Origin: Bifiguratus adelaidae
Taxonomy: Eukaryota > Mucoromycota > Endogonomycetes > Endogonales
Assembly: GCA_002261195.1 (NCBI GenBank)
Contig: MVBO01000001.1
Span: 1-64,000 of the forward strand
DNA length: 64,000 bases
Reading direction: 5' to 3'
Positions 10,723 to 22,548 of this stretch are shown here, one piece after another. Every line of letters starts with the position of its first letter. The first letter of the stretch is position 1. The translations under genes were made by a program, and so were the position numbers. A model generated the notes under the pieces. It saw only the letters and a program-made list of their open reading frames with translations. It had not been told where the DNA came from and did no database searches.

Positions 10723-12946
10723 TTATTCAATCAATCGTTGCAATTCACGCGACAACTTTAGACATCGATCCTGTTCTTGGGATGAAAGTGCCTTGACCTT
10801 GTCGTCGAGAATACCATGTAGACCGAGTACTTGGACTAATTCGGGGAGGGGTGATGGTGGATCTATGGGGGACAGGTAGATGAAGTGACATAGGGTAGAG
10901 ACCAATCGATGGACTGGATGGGAGAGGATAACGTGAGTTCAGGGTATTCCAGGGCACACAGCATGTCCTATGGCACTTACCCACTTCGGCCTCTTGTTCT
11001 TGACCCAGAGCTCCAATGACCGCACTGACAAGCTCCACCTGCCAATCTTCGTCTTCTACATGGCTCGTTCCACTCCGGCGTCTACCTTGCGCTACCCAAG
11101 TCGCCATATTGTAGGCAATGCTTGATGCCGTTTGTCGTATTTGCCCATCAGAGGATAAAAGATACTTGACGACGAGACTCGTCATGACCGATCGCTCAGA
11201 AGAATGTTCCGCGGTAATGAAGCGAGATTGTAGGGATGGATTGGCGAAAATGTTGGCTGCTATGCGTAATGTCATGAGAACGGAGGGCTTTGACATGTCG
11301 GTTTCAGCTGCGGCTGAAAAGAATGCCAACAGTTTATCAGGATGCTGACCATAATAGGTGTAACCTGAAGGTCTCAGCAGCACAAGCCGGACGAGGTCGA
11401 GGATCGGAAATTGGTCTGTACTCGGGACAGACGACAAAGCTTCGTCTACATGCAAACTTGTCAGGTAATGGATCACCATGAGAAGAATACGTACCCAAAA
11501 TCGCCGACCAGCGCGCAAGAATGGCTAAATGAGATGCATGTGGTGTAGATGTGGAGGTTTGATCTTCGCTTACGAGTATACCGTGCGTATCCTCTATTAT
11601 CTTCGCCGCTTCAGGGTTTTTGGCAAGTAAATCCTTGACTTTGCCCGTGATTCTGATCAAGTCGCCATGTTTTGCAAACAAAATGGGCTTAGTTGGCAAC
11701 TCGGCTATGAGTCGAAGGTGTGTTTGACGAAGATGAGGGTGTGCTACAAGCACGCAATGATTGAATGAGTAACAAGGGCATCAGATGCGTGGTGACTACT
11801 TACGTGGATAGGCGGTGTAGACCAAGAATTCAATCTCAGACTGCAATTGCCGCCTATCTGCGCCTTTGAACTCGGATAACTATATGTGAATGTATCAGCA
11901 ACCCACTGCTGGGAGTATCCGCGCTTTGTACCTTTCTGCCGTCATGAAAGAACATGAATGTCGGCGTGACCCGGACGTTATATGACTGCCCAATACCCAT
12001 CGCTGTGCCAACATCCACTTTAGCTCCGACAACTTTATGATCTCCCGAGCTTATATCCGCAATCATGCTTTCGTACTCTGGTGCAATGACTCTGCATGGA
12101 GGACACGTCGCCGATGTGAACATGACAGCAACGGCCTTATTGTTGGCGATCAGTTGATCCAGGGATGACGATGTGCTCGGATACTGTAGAGTCGAACCAG
12201 TATTGCCTGTGTGAGGCGCTACTCTGTTTTGCACGGGCGCGGGAGCAGCCGATAGTTGGGATGCCGTCCGATCGGGAATATTTTGTGGCATAAACATGCT
12301 GTCTATCATTGGACGTAGCGATTGACCGAGTACGCTACAACGATGACACAAGTGAGCAAATGTCTGAACTCATGTCGCAGCGTAGCTTACGTGTTCATGA
12401 ATTCTGAAGGCAAGCCTGTGATGTGCGCCGGTATTGTGCGACCAGTCAAGAACTGACATACATCATTCGTGAATGTGTTGCAATTATTGTCGAGAAGATG
12501 ATACTTGTCCGCGCTAAGAAAGAAAATCAGCTTGCATCCATCGTCGGTCACTTTGATGCACATTACGTATAGACACTGCGTAAGTTCTCAATATACTCTA
12601 GAAAGACCTCTTGCGGTATAAACGTCTCCCCCATGTCTACCTTTTCTACTGGTGTGCCGTGATGAGACTGGCCAGGCGCGGTAATATGGATGCCTTGACC
12701 AAAGAATACTTCCATGTCAAAAGCCACTACGCTCGTATGCCTATCTTATCCAGTCAAACCATGCTCTTGCCTTGCATGGCCGCCAGGCCACCTACCATAT
12801 ACCGTCTAAGACATGTACGATAAGTATTTAGGTCAGAAGCTCAACCCCCGTCAATGCTTACCAATCTGCCTCCCAGTCAACCCCATCGAGAGCTGCCGAG
12901 CCATACCCTGCGACAAGTCATAGACATACAGTTGAACACTAGCCAT
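10723..12946 (-). CDS. PPPDE (DeSI-like) peptidase - thioredoxin - PUL domain fusion
   Basis: Three domains on one chain. The N-terminal PPPDE/DeSI cysteine peptidase is assembled from MASVQLYVYDLSQGMARQL, a short exon, WHTSVVAFDMEVFFGQGI (conserved His) and NNCNTFTNDVCQFLTG (catalytic Cys). The thioredoxin domain follows (AVMFTSATCPPCRVIAPEY, redox pair CPPC, and VRVTPTFMFFHDGR with the cis-Pro). The C-terminal PUL/ARM-like domain (HLRLIAELPTKPILFAKHGD onward) is of the type that binds Cdc48/p97 in PLAA. Such PPPDE-Trx-PUL architectures are known in fungi. A role in removing ubiquitin-like modifiers at Cdc48 is inferred from the domains. About ten short introns are needed, so exon edges are approximate. 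The stop is TAA at 10723-10725. Confidence 0.88.
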
Positions 12947-13530
12947 GCTGACGTGAAGTCGACGTGTTCAAAATGTCCCAATGATCTCGAAGCTTTCCAT
13001 TTATAGCTCAAATGTGTGCCTGAATGCTGTCTCCGCGTGTTGTCTCAAGCGCCGTGTTGCACTGTTGACGTCCATTGCACTGCCATAGATACATCTCAGA
13101 CACTGATAACACCATCCATGATCCTCAATTGATCTTGCTGTCCGATTCAAATGTACCTGTCTTTTGCTTCACTACTAAACTTCTCTCATGTCCCACGAGT
13201 TATTTTTGGCTTCTCTTCTTGGAGGGTTTCGGGTTGGCATCGTGCTTTCGGTGGAGAGAGCTCTTCTCTCTTTTTGCTGGCGCTCACTGCACGGATAAGA
13301 GTCACGGTATAGTCACCTAGAGTGTTGCTTGTCACACTCGTGAGCTTTTTTATTGAGGAGATCCGTGCCAGTTTCACGCTTTGTAAGCGTTGCTCGGCCA
13401 AATACGTTTTTGGTCCTTTTTATGCGAAGCACTTGGGGCGACCATCTTCTCTAAGTCTGCGACAACGCTCAAGCGTTTAACACATCTAAAACACCACATT
13501 TTCGGCTATCTGCGATCCTTTCCACCCCAG
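12947..13530. other. Intergenic region, divergent promoters
   Basis: Separates the divergent starts of the PPPDE-fusion gene and the single-pass surface protein. I see only short open frames of unconvincing composition and pyrimidine-rich tracts. No tRNA, repeat or conserved coding segment is visible. Confidence 0.5.
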
Positions 13531-15002
13531 ATGCGATATATGACGAGACCGACACATCGTGCTCGGTGGCTCGTCGCTACGCTGCTCTGCTTAATCTCTG
13601 CTGTTTCCGCAAGTCCTCGAGAATACTCTTTGTCCAAACGTGTTGGTAAGTATTTGATCGTGCTCAACCCCTCGATGGTTATCTGATTTCTTGTGTAATC
13701 TGATCAAATCAGCGCCTACATGCGATGCATCAGCGACAACATCTATCTGCTCTCCCACCAGTGGGCAGCTGTGGTACAATGGGACAACGCAATATGTTGC
13801 TTGGAATACATTGTAAGTAGTTGACATTGGACTGCTTCGTGACGAGAGCATTTACACGAGTTCATAGACAACCCGCCTACGTGACAAACCCACAAATTGA
13901 TATTTATTTTTATCATATTGCCAATCTTCAATATTACCCCGCACTCTCCTTCCACTCCATCGCCACCACACAAGGGTCTCTTACAGTTCAAATCGATGAC
14001 ACCTGGTTCGTGAATCTCACGACGACAGGAACGGATACAACGAATACAACCTTCAGCATGTGGGTATATATCGTACCTGCTGGATCAATCAATGTGACCA
14101 GCATGCTGCAAGATCCAAATCTACTTTCTCCGAAAGGTGTAGGATTTGGTTTGGTGGGTCCCGCTCAAGAACCTGGCGCGTCTGCTGTGAGCAGTTCGTC
14201 TGGAGCTTTAGTGCCCAGTGCGATCGAGTTTGGACCCGCAAGTTCAACTTCATCCGCTAGCAGCTCTTCTAGTGCCAGCAACCCTTCCAACAACACGGAA
14301 GGTCACAGCGACCCGCAAGCTTGGCTCATCGGCGTCATTGTGGCTGTTTGTGTTGCGGCTGTTTTTGCTGCAATCGCGACCTTCTTTTTTGTTCGCGCCT
14401 TCCGAAGGCGCCATGTTGGAGGCAAGTGCGATGTCATCAATCCGGAGGGTGATCCAGTAGCAGGTGGAGCGATGAATGAGAAGGGCAATGCAACAGCGAT
14501 GGAACATCGCTCGACGACTCCAATGGCCGAAACGGCGGGCCTAGTAGGAGCAGCGGCGGTGACAGAACCGAAATCTGCATACGTTCACAATCGTTCGGAC
14601 ACGTTTCCCAGTGTATCCGATCGAGACTTTGGCTCCATACGTTCCAACACCCCTTTTATTCCCAGCAAAAATGTGAGTTCACAACTCCCTTCGAATCCAA
14701 ACATTGGCGAGCTAGGCGCAACGGGTACTTCGAGCAATGAAGCCTTACCATCCTCATCACAAACATATACCACGCTGACTCGCAAACTTTCCGCTTCCGC
14801 TCTATCCAGCACAGATGCTATGCTAATTGCGGACACTTTCCGTCAGCGTATGCGCAAACCCACTTGGAATGACGATACGCGCACATACGACAATGCGACT
14901 CAAGACACATTGACGACCGATCTCGATAATGAAATCACATCGGACGAGGAAGACGACGACGAAGGATTGGGTAACGTTGTACGTCGTGTAGGAAGCCGCT
15001 AA
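13531..15002 (+). CDS. Single-pass type I membrane (surface) protein with Ser-rich stalk
   Basis: The start MRYMTRPTHRARW leads into a hydrophobic signal peptide (LVATLLCLISAVSA). A roughly 150-residue ectodomain follows, with Cys residues and several N-glycosylation sequons (NGT, NLT, NTT, NVT). A Ser/Ala-rich stalk leads to a strong transmembrane segment (WLIGVIVAVCVAAVFAAIA), a basic stop-transfer RAFRRRH, and a roughly 200-residue polar cytosolic tail ending in an acidic stretch. Introns lie near 13646-13712 and 13814-13868; both are needed to join the ectodomain. I do not recognise a catalytic family. The layout resembles fungal wall-stress sensor or Ser-rich anchored proteins, but no WSC motif is seen. 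Confidence 0.75.
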
Positions 15003-15251
15003 GCCATGTAAATTTGCATTGTGTTTGACAATACGTCTTTAACTTTATCCATCGAGACGGCTCAATGTCATCTATGCTGTCAAAGTACAATCCGGGATAC
15101 CAGAACCACAGGCCTTGTCGCAATGTGAGCTTGGGTGGGTATGAAAATAGCAGAGGAGGATGCAGCGAACGATGCGTCTATAACAATGACAAGCAATGCA
15201 CTTAGTGATGTGTTGGCTTTGAACCTAAAAATCGCATGAGCCCTCTGTGTC

Positions 15252-15912
15252 CTATTGATCCATCCGACACCGCTTACCGTCGACGCGCATATTGCGTGTG
15301 GCGGCCGGCATCTTGACCGTCATCCCATCCAAATCTTGCGTCATTGGAATCTGGCATCCCAATCGTGACCTAATCTGCGGTCAGCACCCGGTCTCGTTGT
15401 GGGACAAACACACTCACGTATCGGTCAGACCAAAGGCCAAATCCAACATGTCGTTTTCTTCATCCGTAGGCTCCTCCATCTTCTCATAGTATTCCGGCTC
15501 GCAGATAACATGACACGTCGAACACGCCAGTGACCCCTCACATGCACATTCAAGGTCGATATCGTATCGTTGGGCCAGATCCAACATGGTGTCGCCTTCC
15601 ACCGCCTTGACCGTGATCTTTTCGCCTTCCGGTGTGATAAATTTGACCGTATAGGGTCTGCCAAGGTCAGATCTCGACCGACATGGCGACAAGCACTACT
15701 TACCCTTCACCTCTCGCTATATTCTCTTTGCCATGAAACAACACTGTAACATATCAGATCACGGGCAAAGGTACTGCGTTTCGGGAAACGAACTTACATG
15801 CGGTCGATCCGAACGATCGACGAGGAGCGAGTCTCAGCGCAGGCCCTATGCGCATCGGCATTGGCCGTACAGCCGCCCTCGATAAAACTTCACACCACCT
15901 TGTCAAGACCAT
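15252..15912 (-). CDS. YAH1: Mitochondrial adrenodoxin-type [2Fe-2S] ferredoxin
   Basis: Electron carrier of the mitochondrial matrix that supplies Fe-S cluster assembly and related monooxygenases. The start MVLTRWCEVLSRAAVRPMP is an Arg-rich presequence with no acidic run. The mature domain starts PYTVKFITPEGEKITVK. Cluster ligands are in CACEGSLACSTC (C-x5-C-x2-C) and in RLGCQI, which supplies the fourth Cys. The usual C-terminus TVKMPAATRNMRVDG is present. Introns lie near 15737-15797, 15662-15706 and 15371-15418. After MRVDG a GTAAGC could act as a splice donor, so the last few residues, and hence the stop at 15252, are less sure. It shares a 100 nt bidirectional promoter with THI20. Confidence 0.93.
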
Positions 15913-15963
15913 GTCGAACCGCAGGGAAGGCAGGCTGACGAGAACACGGGAGAAATGTCGGGA

Positions 15964-15976
15964 GGGTTAGGGTTTA
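15964..15976 (+). promoter_or_regulatory. Telo-box-like motif in the YAH1/THI20 shared promoter
   Basis: GGGTTAGGGTTTA sits in the 100 nt spacer between the divergent YAH1 and THI20 start codons. TTAGGG-containing promoter boxes are bound by Tbf1/Teb1-type factors in yeasts. Use of such a factor here is inference. Confidence 0.4.
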
Positions 15977-16012
15977 ATACCAAGGCCCCGTCCACGCGCA
16001 TCAGTGTTCTGT

Positions 16013-17921
16013 ATGGCGCGTGTCTTGACGATCGCTGGGAGTGATAGTGGAGGGTAGGTGTTGGCTCTATCTAGTTTTATAGCTTGCAGACGTTGATTTG
16101 ATACTAGAGGAGCTGGTATACAAGCGGATATCAAGACGCTAACGTCTTTGCAAGTCTATGCCTCGACCGTCATTACCTCGGTGACCTCTCAGAATACCCT
16201 CGGGGTCGACGGCATACAACACCTTCCCGTCGAGTTTGTGGAAAAGCAAATGCGCGCTGTGTTGAGTGATATTGGGACCGATGCGACCAAGGCGGGTATG
16301 CTCGGGCCACCCGAGACCATAGTGAGAATAGCCCGGGTGTTGAAGGAGTTCCCGGAGGCGACTCGGCGGCTTGTGGTAGATCCAGTGATGGTGTCGACCA
16401 GTGGCTCACGTTTGCTCGATGAAGATGCTGTAAAAGTCCTCAAGGATGATTTATTGCCCTTATCCTATATGGTGACTCCGAACGTACCTGAGGCCGAGAT
16501 CTTGCTGGGTCAGGCACCGGGCAGCATTCGATCTCTGGACGACATGCGGCAGGCGGCAAAGCAGCTAGCAACTACTGGATCGCAGTATGTCTTGGTCAAA
16601 GGAGGCCATGTGCCTATGGAGAAACAAGGATCTCGCATCGTGATCGATGTGTTGCTAGATACCAGATCAGGCGAGATTCACGAATTGTTACACCCATATG
16701 TTGATACCCAAGACACACATGGTACCGGTTGTACACTGTCTTCAGCCATTGCCGCTCATTTAGCTCGAGGATCGCAAGGTGAGGAAAGAGAAGTTGAGCC
16801 ATATCAAGAAAGGAGATTTAACGATTGATAGCGTATGACGCCGTGCTATCTGCGACGGACTACATACAACAGGCGCTGCAACACTCTCTGGGACATATTG
16901 GAAAAGGTCATGGCCCTCTGAATCACTTTCATGCCCTGTCTACGGCCTCATTCACTCCGTAGGTTGCTCGTCATGCGATTGGAATGTCGCTCATGTCCTG
17001 GTTAGGAACAACTTTGTAAGCGCTCTCAAGGATGCACTTCCTTCAGGGTTATGGGAAGCTTTCCTCAACCATCCGTTTGTGCGACAAATGGCAGAAGGAA
17101 CTCTGAAGCGAGAATGCTTTGAGTATTACATTAAGCAAGATTACTTGTACCTTCAACATTACGCTCGGTGCGCCGCACTGGCCGCTTACAAGGGTAAGAT
17201 GGACTAAAGCAGTACTTGTGATGTCTTCTAAAGTCCATTATCAGCTCCGGACATTGAAGTGTCTGCACGCAACGCCCGGATCGTAATTCACATCCACGAG
17301 GAGATGCAGCTACATCTCAAGGTAAGGTCCTTGATTGGCTCTGGGTGCTCAAAATTCACCAACTTGTACCAGTATTGTGAGCAATGGGGTATATCAAAGC
17401 AGGATATCTTGAATACGCCAGAGAGTGTCTACAACATTGCCTATACGCGCTATGTGCTTGACAAAGGTGTATAAAATTCGCGAGTGATTTTTACTCATCC
17501 TGTGTGCTAGGTGCTACCGGTGATCAATTAGATTTGCAGGTCGCATTAGCGCCCTGTCTGCTCGGTTATGGCGAAATTGGCGTAATGCTATACAATGATC
17601 CCCGAACCAAAAGAGGTACGTGTATTTCTGTCCTTGATGACACGATCACTGACAGCTCGCAGAGGCAAACCCTTACTGGCCATGGATCTGCAATTACAAT
17701 GACGCGTCTTTCCAGGATGCGGTCAAGATTGGCAAAGGCAAGTACTTACAATCACCGGTAACGTCGTCCAATATCTCATGGCAATTGCAGAGGTCCTTGA
17801 AGAACTTGCACCTCATTATATATCCGCCTCAGTTACCCGCTTTACCGAAGTATGCAAGATATTCGAGCAGGCAACGCGTCTAGAATTAAGCTTTTGGGAT
17901 ATGGGATTGAACATGCAATAA
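16013..17921 (+). CDS. THI20: THI20-type HMP/HMP-P kinase fused to TenA domain
   Basis: Bifunctional thiamine enzyme. The first half is the ThiD kinase that makes HMP pyrophosphate: MARVLTIAGSDSGGGAGIQAD (joined across an intron near 16060-16110), VDPVMVSTSG, and the ATP/anion-hole motif HGTGCTLSSAIAAHLARG. The second half is a TenA/THI-4 domain (LWEAFLNHPFVRQMAEGTL, IKQDYLYLQHYARCAALAAYK, LAPCLLGYGEIG with the likely catalytic Cys) and the terminal SFWDMGLNMQ. Yeast Thi20 is the same fusion and salvages pyrimidine from degraded thiamine. At least seven introns of about 45-65 nt interrupt it. The stop TAA is at 17919-17921, only 53 nt before the THI6 ATG. Confidence 0.93.
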
Positions 17922-17974
17922 ACAGAGTCACGTTAGCTCAAAAGGGCAAGTCTTCTCCCCTCGCTCGAAAAAAG

Positions 17975-19777
17975 ATGCATACCTTCCAGAACATCGACTA
18001 TACGCTGTACCTTGTGACAGACAGCGGTCTTGTTCCGGAGGGACATGACTTTTATGAGCATATTGAAGAAGCTCTGAAAGGCGGGGTGACGGTAGTGCAG
18101 CTTCGAGAAAAGAGCCTGGACACCAGACCCTTGACCGAAAAGGCCAACAAGGTCAAGGCGCTTTGCCGCAAATACAACGTACCCTTTATCATCAATGATC
18201 GAGTCGATGTGGCACTGGCCGTGGATGCCGATGGAGTCCATGTTGGACAGGATGATATGCCTGTTCAAGAAGCCCGACGGATTCTCGGGGATCAAAAGAT
18301 CATCGGGGTCTCTGTGTCTAACCCTGCCGAGGCTGTTGCGGCCGTCAAGAGCGGAGCGGATTACATGGGCATCGGGCCAGTGTTTGATACCCAAACAAAG
18401 AAGCTGACCAAGCCTACGCTAGAGTATGAAGGACTGGAAGGTTTGGAAAGAGAGATATGTGTTTGATGTTGGCTGAACGAAAACAACCTGCAGCGATTCT
18501 TCGCTCCGTGTCTAGTGTCAGTATCCCTGCTGTGGCTATCGGTGGGCTTAATACCCAGATCGGCGACTTGATGAGACGTTTCAATAAGCCCGGTATGAGG
18601 CTGTGGGGATGTGCCGTGGTATCAGCTATCATGGCCGACAAGGATCCTAGAAAAGCGGCGAAGGAATTGAAGGAGCTCGCGGTGGCAGGGCGCGAAGGCT
18701 CTATGGATTGGTACACACCAGACAATAATGACGATTCCGGGGCCGATCATTTGGGGGAAGATGTCAGAAACGCTTTGGCGCAAGTCAGGACACAGGGACC
18801 GATGGTCCATCATATCACCAGTGAGTGGAGTGCAAAGGAACTTTATAGGGTAGCGTCTGACACACGTATGTGTCCCATAGACTATGTGGTCATCAATGAC
18901 AATGCGAACGCGACTTTGGCTTTGGGTAAGTCAATTGGGTTAAAGGTTTGAATGGTTCGCTTAACCATTGTTAGGCGCATCACCCATAATGTCAACGAAC
19001 CCAGAAGAAGTAGAAGATCTCGCAAAGGTCAATGGCGCCATGGTACTCAATATGGGCACGCTCAACAACCTGGAAACGATGATTGCCGCCGCACGAGCCA
19101 ATTTCCATCATGGTAATCCCGTGGTTTTTGATCCCGTTGGTGGAGGTGCTACGACGTTCCGCAAACAAGTCTTTCGCCGCTTTCTGAACGAGTGTAAGCT
19201 GACCATCATCAAGGGCAACGCTGGAGAGATTCTGTCAATCAATGGGCGTGGAGGGCAATCACGAGGAGTGGACTCGGTGGGAAGTGTCACTCCAAAGGAG
19301 GCGATTGTTGCGGTCAAGGAAGTAGCCAACAAAGAGCGTAAGTTGCGAGTATAATCTCTCTCGAGCAGTATGCTAATGATCAATCAGGATGTATCGTAGC
19401 CATGACCGGCAAGGTCGATTACGTCTCCGACGGTACACGCGTGGTAGAGATTGAGAATGGACATGAATTGCTCGCTTCTATCACCGGAAGTGGCTGTATG
19501 GCGACCACAGTGATTGCCTGCTTTGCTGCCGGTAAGTCGAGGTATTCGTCGCCAGAGACATACATTGGCTAACACGTAGCGCACAGCCAACCGTCATGAT
19601 TATCTGATGGCGACAGCTGCAGGCATAATCACGCTCAATGTAGCGGCAGAAAGAGCTGCGGCACGACCCGATGTCAAAGGTCCTGGCACATTCCGTGCAG
19701 CTCTCATCGATGAACTCTATGTCCTGTCCAAAAACCCAGCGTCGGTTGTGTCTCAAGTCAAGGCGCGCTTTGTGTAG
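17975..19777 (+). CDS. THI6: THI6-type thiamine phosphate synthase / hydroxyethylthiazole kinase
   Basis: Bifunctional enzyme that phosphorylates hydroxyethylthiazole and couples it with HMP-PP to give thiamine phosphate. The ThiE half starts [18 protein letters not shown] and contains [27 protein letters not shown] and [13 protein letters not shown]. The ThiM half contains [35 protein letters not shown] and the anion-hole motif [10 protein letters not shown]. Introns lie near 18444-18500 (weak GTTTGG donor), 18822-18880, 18925-18975, 19338-19386 and 19532-19590. The last exon ends [10 protein letters not shown] with TAG at 19775-19777. Its frame is already open across the end of THI20 in a different phase. 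Together with THI20 it covers the late thiamine pathway in 3.8 kb. Confidence 0.92.
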
Positions 19778-20074
19778 ATTGTGTCGTGTGTCAATAGAAT
19801 ACAAAAGTTTCAGTTACAACCCGAAGAATAGTGTGCGTTTGACAGCAGTAAGGCAACGTTAGCAGCCATTGTCATGGTGATCGTTGCGGGAGTGATATAA
19901 GCGTGGAACAATGAGCGCATCTATCTGGATAATCTGACTAATTCTCACCTGCGCATATCCAGACATGTCAACATCTTTCTTACTGTCTTTGCGACGATTT
20001 GCTGCGAGTGCGCCATGATCCTACTTGTCGATGTGACATAGACAAGGCTTAGTCAATTGGGTGTCGATGCCATC

Positions 20075-21448
20075 ATGCGTCGTGATTATGTGAGCGGTCC
20101 GTTACTCGGCATACTTCGATTGAGTCGAGCATGGGGAGAGCTGCTCTTTCTCGCCTTCCTTGGGTGCATCTTTACCCTCAATGGCATCTTTGTCAGTGTC
20201 TTCGGGCCAAAGTTGTATGTGACAACCTGGAGTGACGGCCTAGGAAAATACTACCTATCGCCATGTCAACCTCAATCACATTCCATTTTGGCCTGGTATG
20301 GTCAATGGTGTCGCAGCTCCACAACCTCAAGGATTATTCGTCGGCAACACAACGACCGCCACCAGCCGGGCTTCTGCAGGTTTTTACACGGTCTTGTTTG
20401 CACCTTCTAGCGACTACGCCATCTCGAAGGCACGCATATGGTGCACAATGTCATCACTCAATGTCGATACAATGTATTTCCGCTTAAATCAACCATTGGT
20501 ATCGTTGATGAGGCCCTTGGCGAAGGAGGCAATACAAGCATCCGGATCTGGTTGGTTCCATTCACACAACAAGTTCTTAAGAATGCTTCTGCGCCGCTCA
20601 ACTTTATCGAAGGAGGATCGCCGGCTGCTGTTGGGTTCAGCATCTACGATCTAAACCCGGATCCACACACAATACCTACCATTCCGCACCTTCATCCTTT
20701 TGCATTATTCGTCACTTGCCTTATCTACCCAAACGACGAAGACGACTTGTCCGCAAATCGAACCTCGTTACGACACGCTAAACACCTACAAATACAACAC
20801 GACAGCCAGCTGTGTCACCTGTCGCACGACAGTGCGCTATCAAAATCTCACCATACAACATGGACAAAAGACCTCGATTGGTCAGATTCTCGAAGCGGGC
20901 ATTGATGGCATCACTGCTGCGCGGTTAGCCTCCATGGCTGGCATATCCACTCTGGGTCTGGATCCTCGCGTCCATTTGGACGGTATGGATTACTTTGGAA
21001 GCATATGGATGTTTGTGCATAGTTCTAGGGGCGCACCTGTTGGCATGGCACCTCTCCGTATCACCGCCAGGGCCTCGTCTCAAGCGGCTGGATCTTACCT
21101 CAACAAGTTTCAGACAACCCGCGGGGATTCGATACTTACTATTCAATCGTTCAACGGGCTAGTCGGATTGTGGTAGGCAAGAAAGCTACCTGAATTGTAG
21201 TCCTGGTCGGTCTTATCTTTATGTGCGCCGTCATGGTTGCCCGATACCTTCTCAACCGAGGTAGATATTTGCATCGAGGCGACTTCTTTATGGGCGTGGG
21301 TCCGGATTTGGTGGGTGTCGAAGATGTGTGGAATAAGTGTTTGGCGCTCAATGGAGGACGTCGAGTACTGGAAAAGCCTCATGTCTTTTCTGGAGAAATT
21401 TCCAAGGGACGAAAAAGGTGGCGGCGAGTCGCAAGCAGTTGGCATTGA
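20075..21448 (+). CDS. Unrecognised membrane protein with N- and C-terminal transmembrane segments
   Basis: The start MRRDYVSGPLLGILRLSR is followed by a hydrophobic anchor (ELLFLAFLGCIFTLNGIF). Splicing out about 51 nt (20190-20240) joins this to a lumenal or external region with sequons (NTTYRHVNLNHIPFW, NTTTATS). Later exons contain GGNTSIRIWLVPFTQQVLKN and a segment ending FQTTRGDSILTIQSFNG. The last exon has a second membrane helix (VGLIFMCAVMVARYLL) and a basic tail, stopping at 21446-21448. At least three introns are needed, and two junctions in the middle (20380-20440 and 20650-20790) are not resolved. I do not recognise the family. It resembles fungal two-pass glycoproteins with a large lumenal loop. 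Confidence 0.55.
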
Positions 21449-21553
21449 CTCAGAATGAGATAATGTGAGCATTATCTCGGGCAGTCGGTTCTAAAGCAAT
21501 TTTAACATTGACATATCATTCTATTTGTTGAGCATCCATACAGTGTACAATAG

Positions 21554-22523
21554 CTATTTTACAAACATAATGTAGACGATATAACCTTGTTGAAATTCCT
21601 TTGGTATGCAATCTTGCAAAAGGCGGTAGACGCGAAATTGCTCCAGAGCCGTCTCCAAGAATTGCAAGTGCACCGAGTCCGACCGAAGCTCCTGAGCAAT
21701 GATCACTGGTGTCGCGCCTTCCAAAGAGTGGGATAAATATCTCGGTCGTTCCTTGACACTAGCCAAGGAATGACAGGTTTGTAAAAAGTCGTCAATAAGT
21801 CCTTCATGATATACACAATCACAAGCAATGACCGCTCTGTATTGTCGTTGAGCCAGCTCCACATCCAAAGCGTCATGCCAATTCACCTCGGCCACTGTCC
21901 AGCCACCACTTGCAAGATTTCTCTTCACATTGCGGTGCAAGAGCCCAAGAAGCTCTTGTTGGTCCGTAAACAGCCAGCGTGGAAAGAGATCATGCAACGC
22001 TATACCAAGCGCTCCCGTGCCAGATCCCAATTCGATAATGTCGTAGTCGAGATTGGGCAATAAGCTGGAGTGATAGCTTCGTAACACATTGAGAAGCAAA
22101 GGCGTGGAATCCCAAATCACGGCGCCGGTCTGTCCGCTTTTAGCTTGAAGAGACTGCGACTGGTGAATGGTCACTGAATGCCTACAAGTGAGTGAGTGTT
22201 TCCGAAGGCAAAGATTTCGTTCGGCCTTGAAGCGACAGTTACCCTGAACCTGAATCAAACTCGACGACGGTGGCCTTCTGATTAGCCGCGTGATTGTGCT
22301 TCCACTGATCTTGTCGCCCAGAACTGTACAATTCGAATACCTCTTCGTAGGCGTCCTCTATCTGCGCGACTATCTGCGTTCCATGTTCCCACATAAGCCT
22401 TCTAGCTGCGGCGCGACAGTTCAAAACTTGTTTTAGCGAGGCGCAGTCGTTGCCTATTTGGTCCGTGCGTACTCGGCTTGGCAATGCCGACAGACTTAAA
22501 AGCTCAGCGCGAATCAATTCCAT
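21554..22523 (-). CDS. METTL21-type protein lysine methyltransferase
   Basis: Seven-beta-strand SAM-dependent methyltransferase. The glycine-rich SAM loop is YDIIELGSGTGALGIAL. The acidic end of the next strand reads WLFTDQQELLGLL, and the conserved ACDCVYHEGLIDDF corresponds to the DxxY-type motif of METTL21/VCPKMT/EFM enzymes. The preceding GQTGAVIWDSTPLLLNVL matches the family's G-x-x-WD motif. One intron near 22193-22243 separates an N-terminal helical exon. The upstream in-frame Met at 22550 would overlap the divergent gene's ATG, so the Met at 22523 is preferred. The substrate cannot be told from sequence; elongation factors and chaperones are the usual ones. Confidence 0.82.
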
Positions 22524-22548
22524 CCGACAACTTCTTGCTATCATAGAC

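Noticed and set aside
19918-19985. TCTGGATAAT downstream of THI6, reminiscent of part of a TPP riboswitch
   Set aside because: The partner motifs (CTGAGA and the GCCAGCG-type stem) are missing, and the position is 3' of the gene rather than in a leader or intron.
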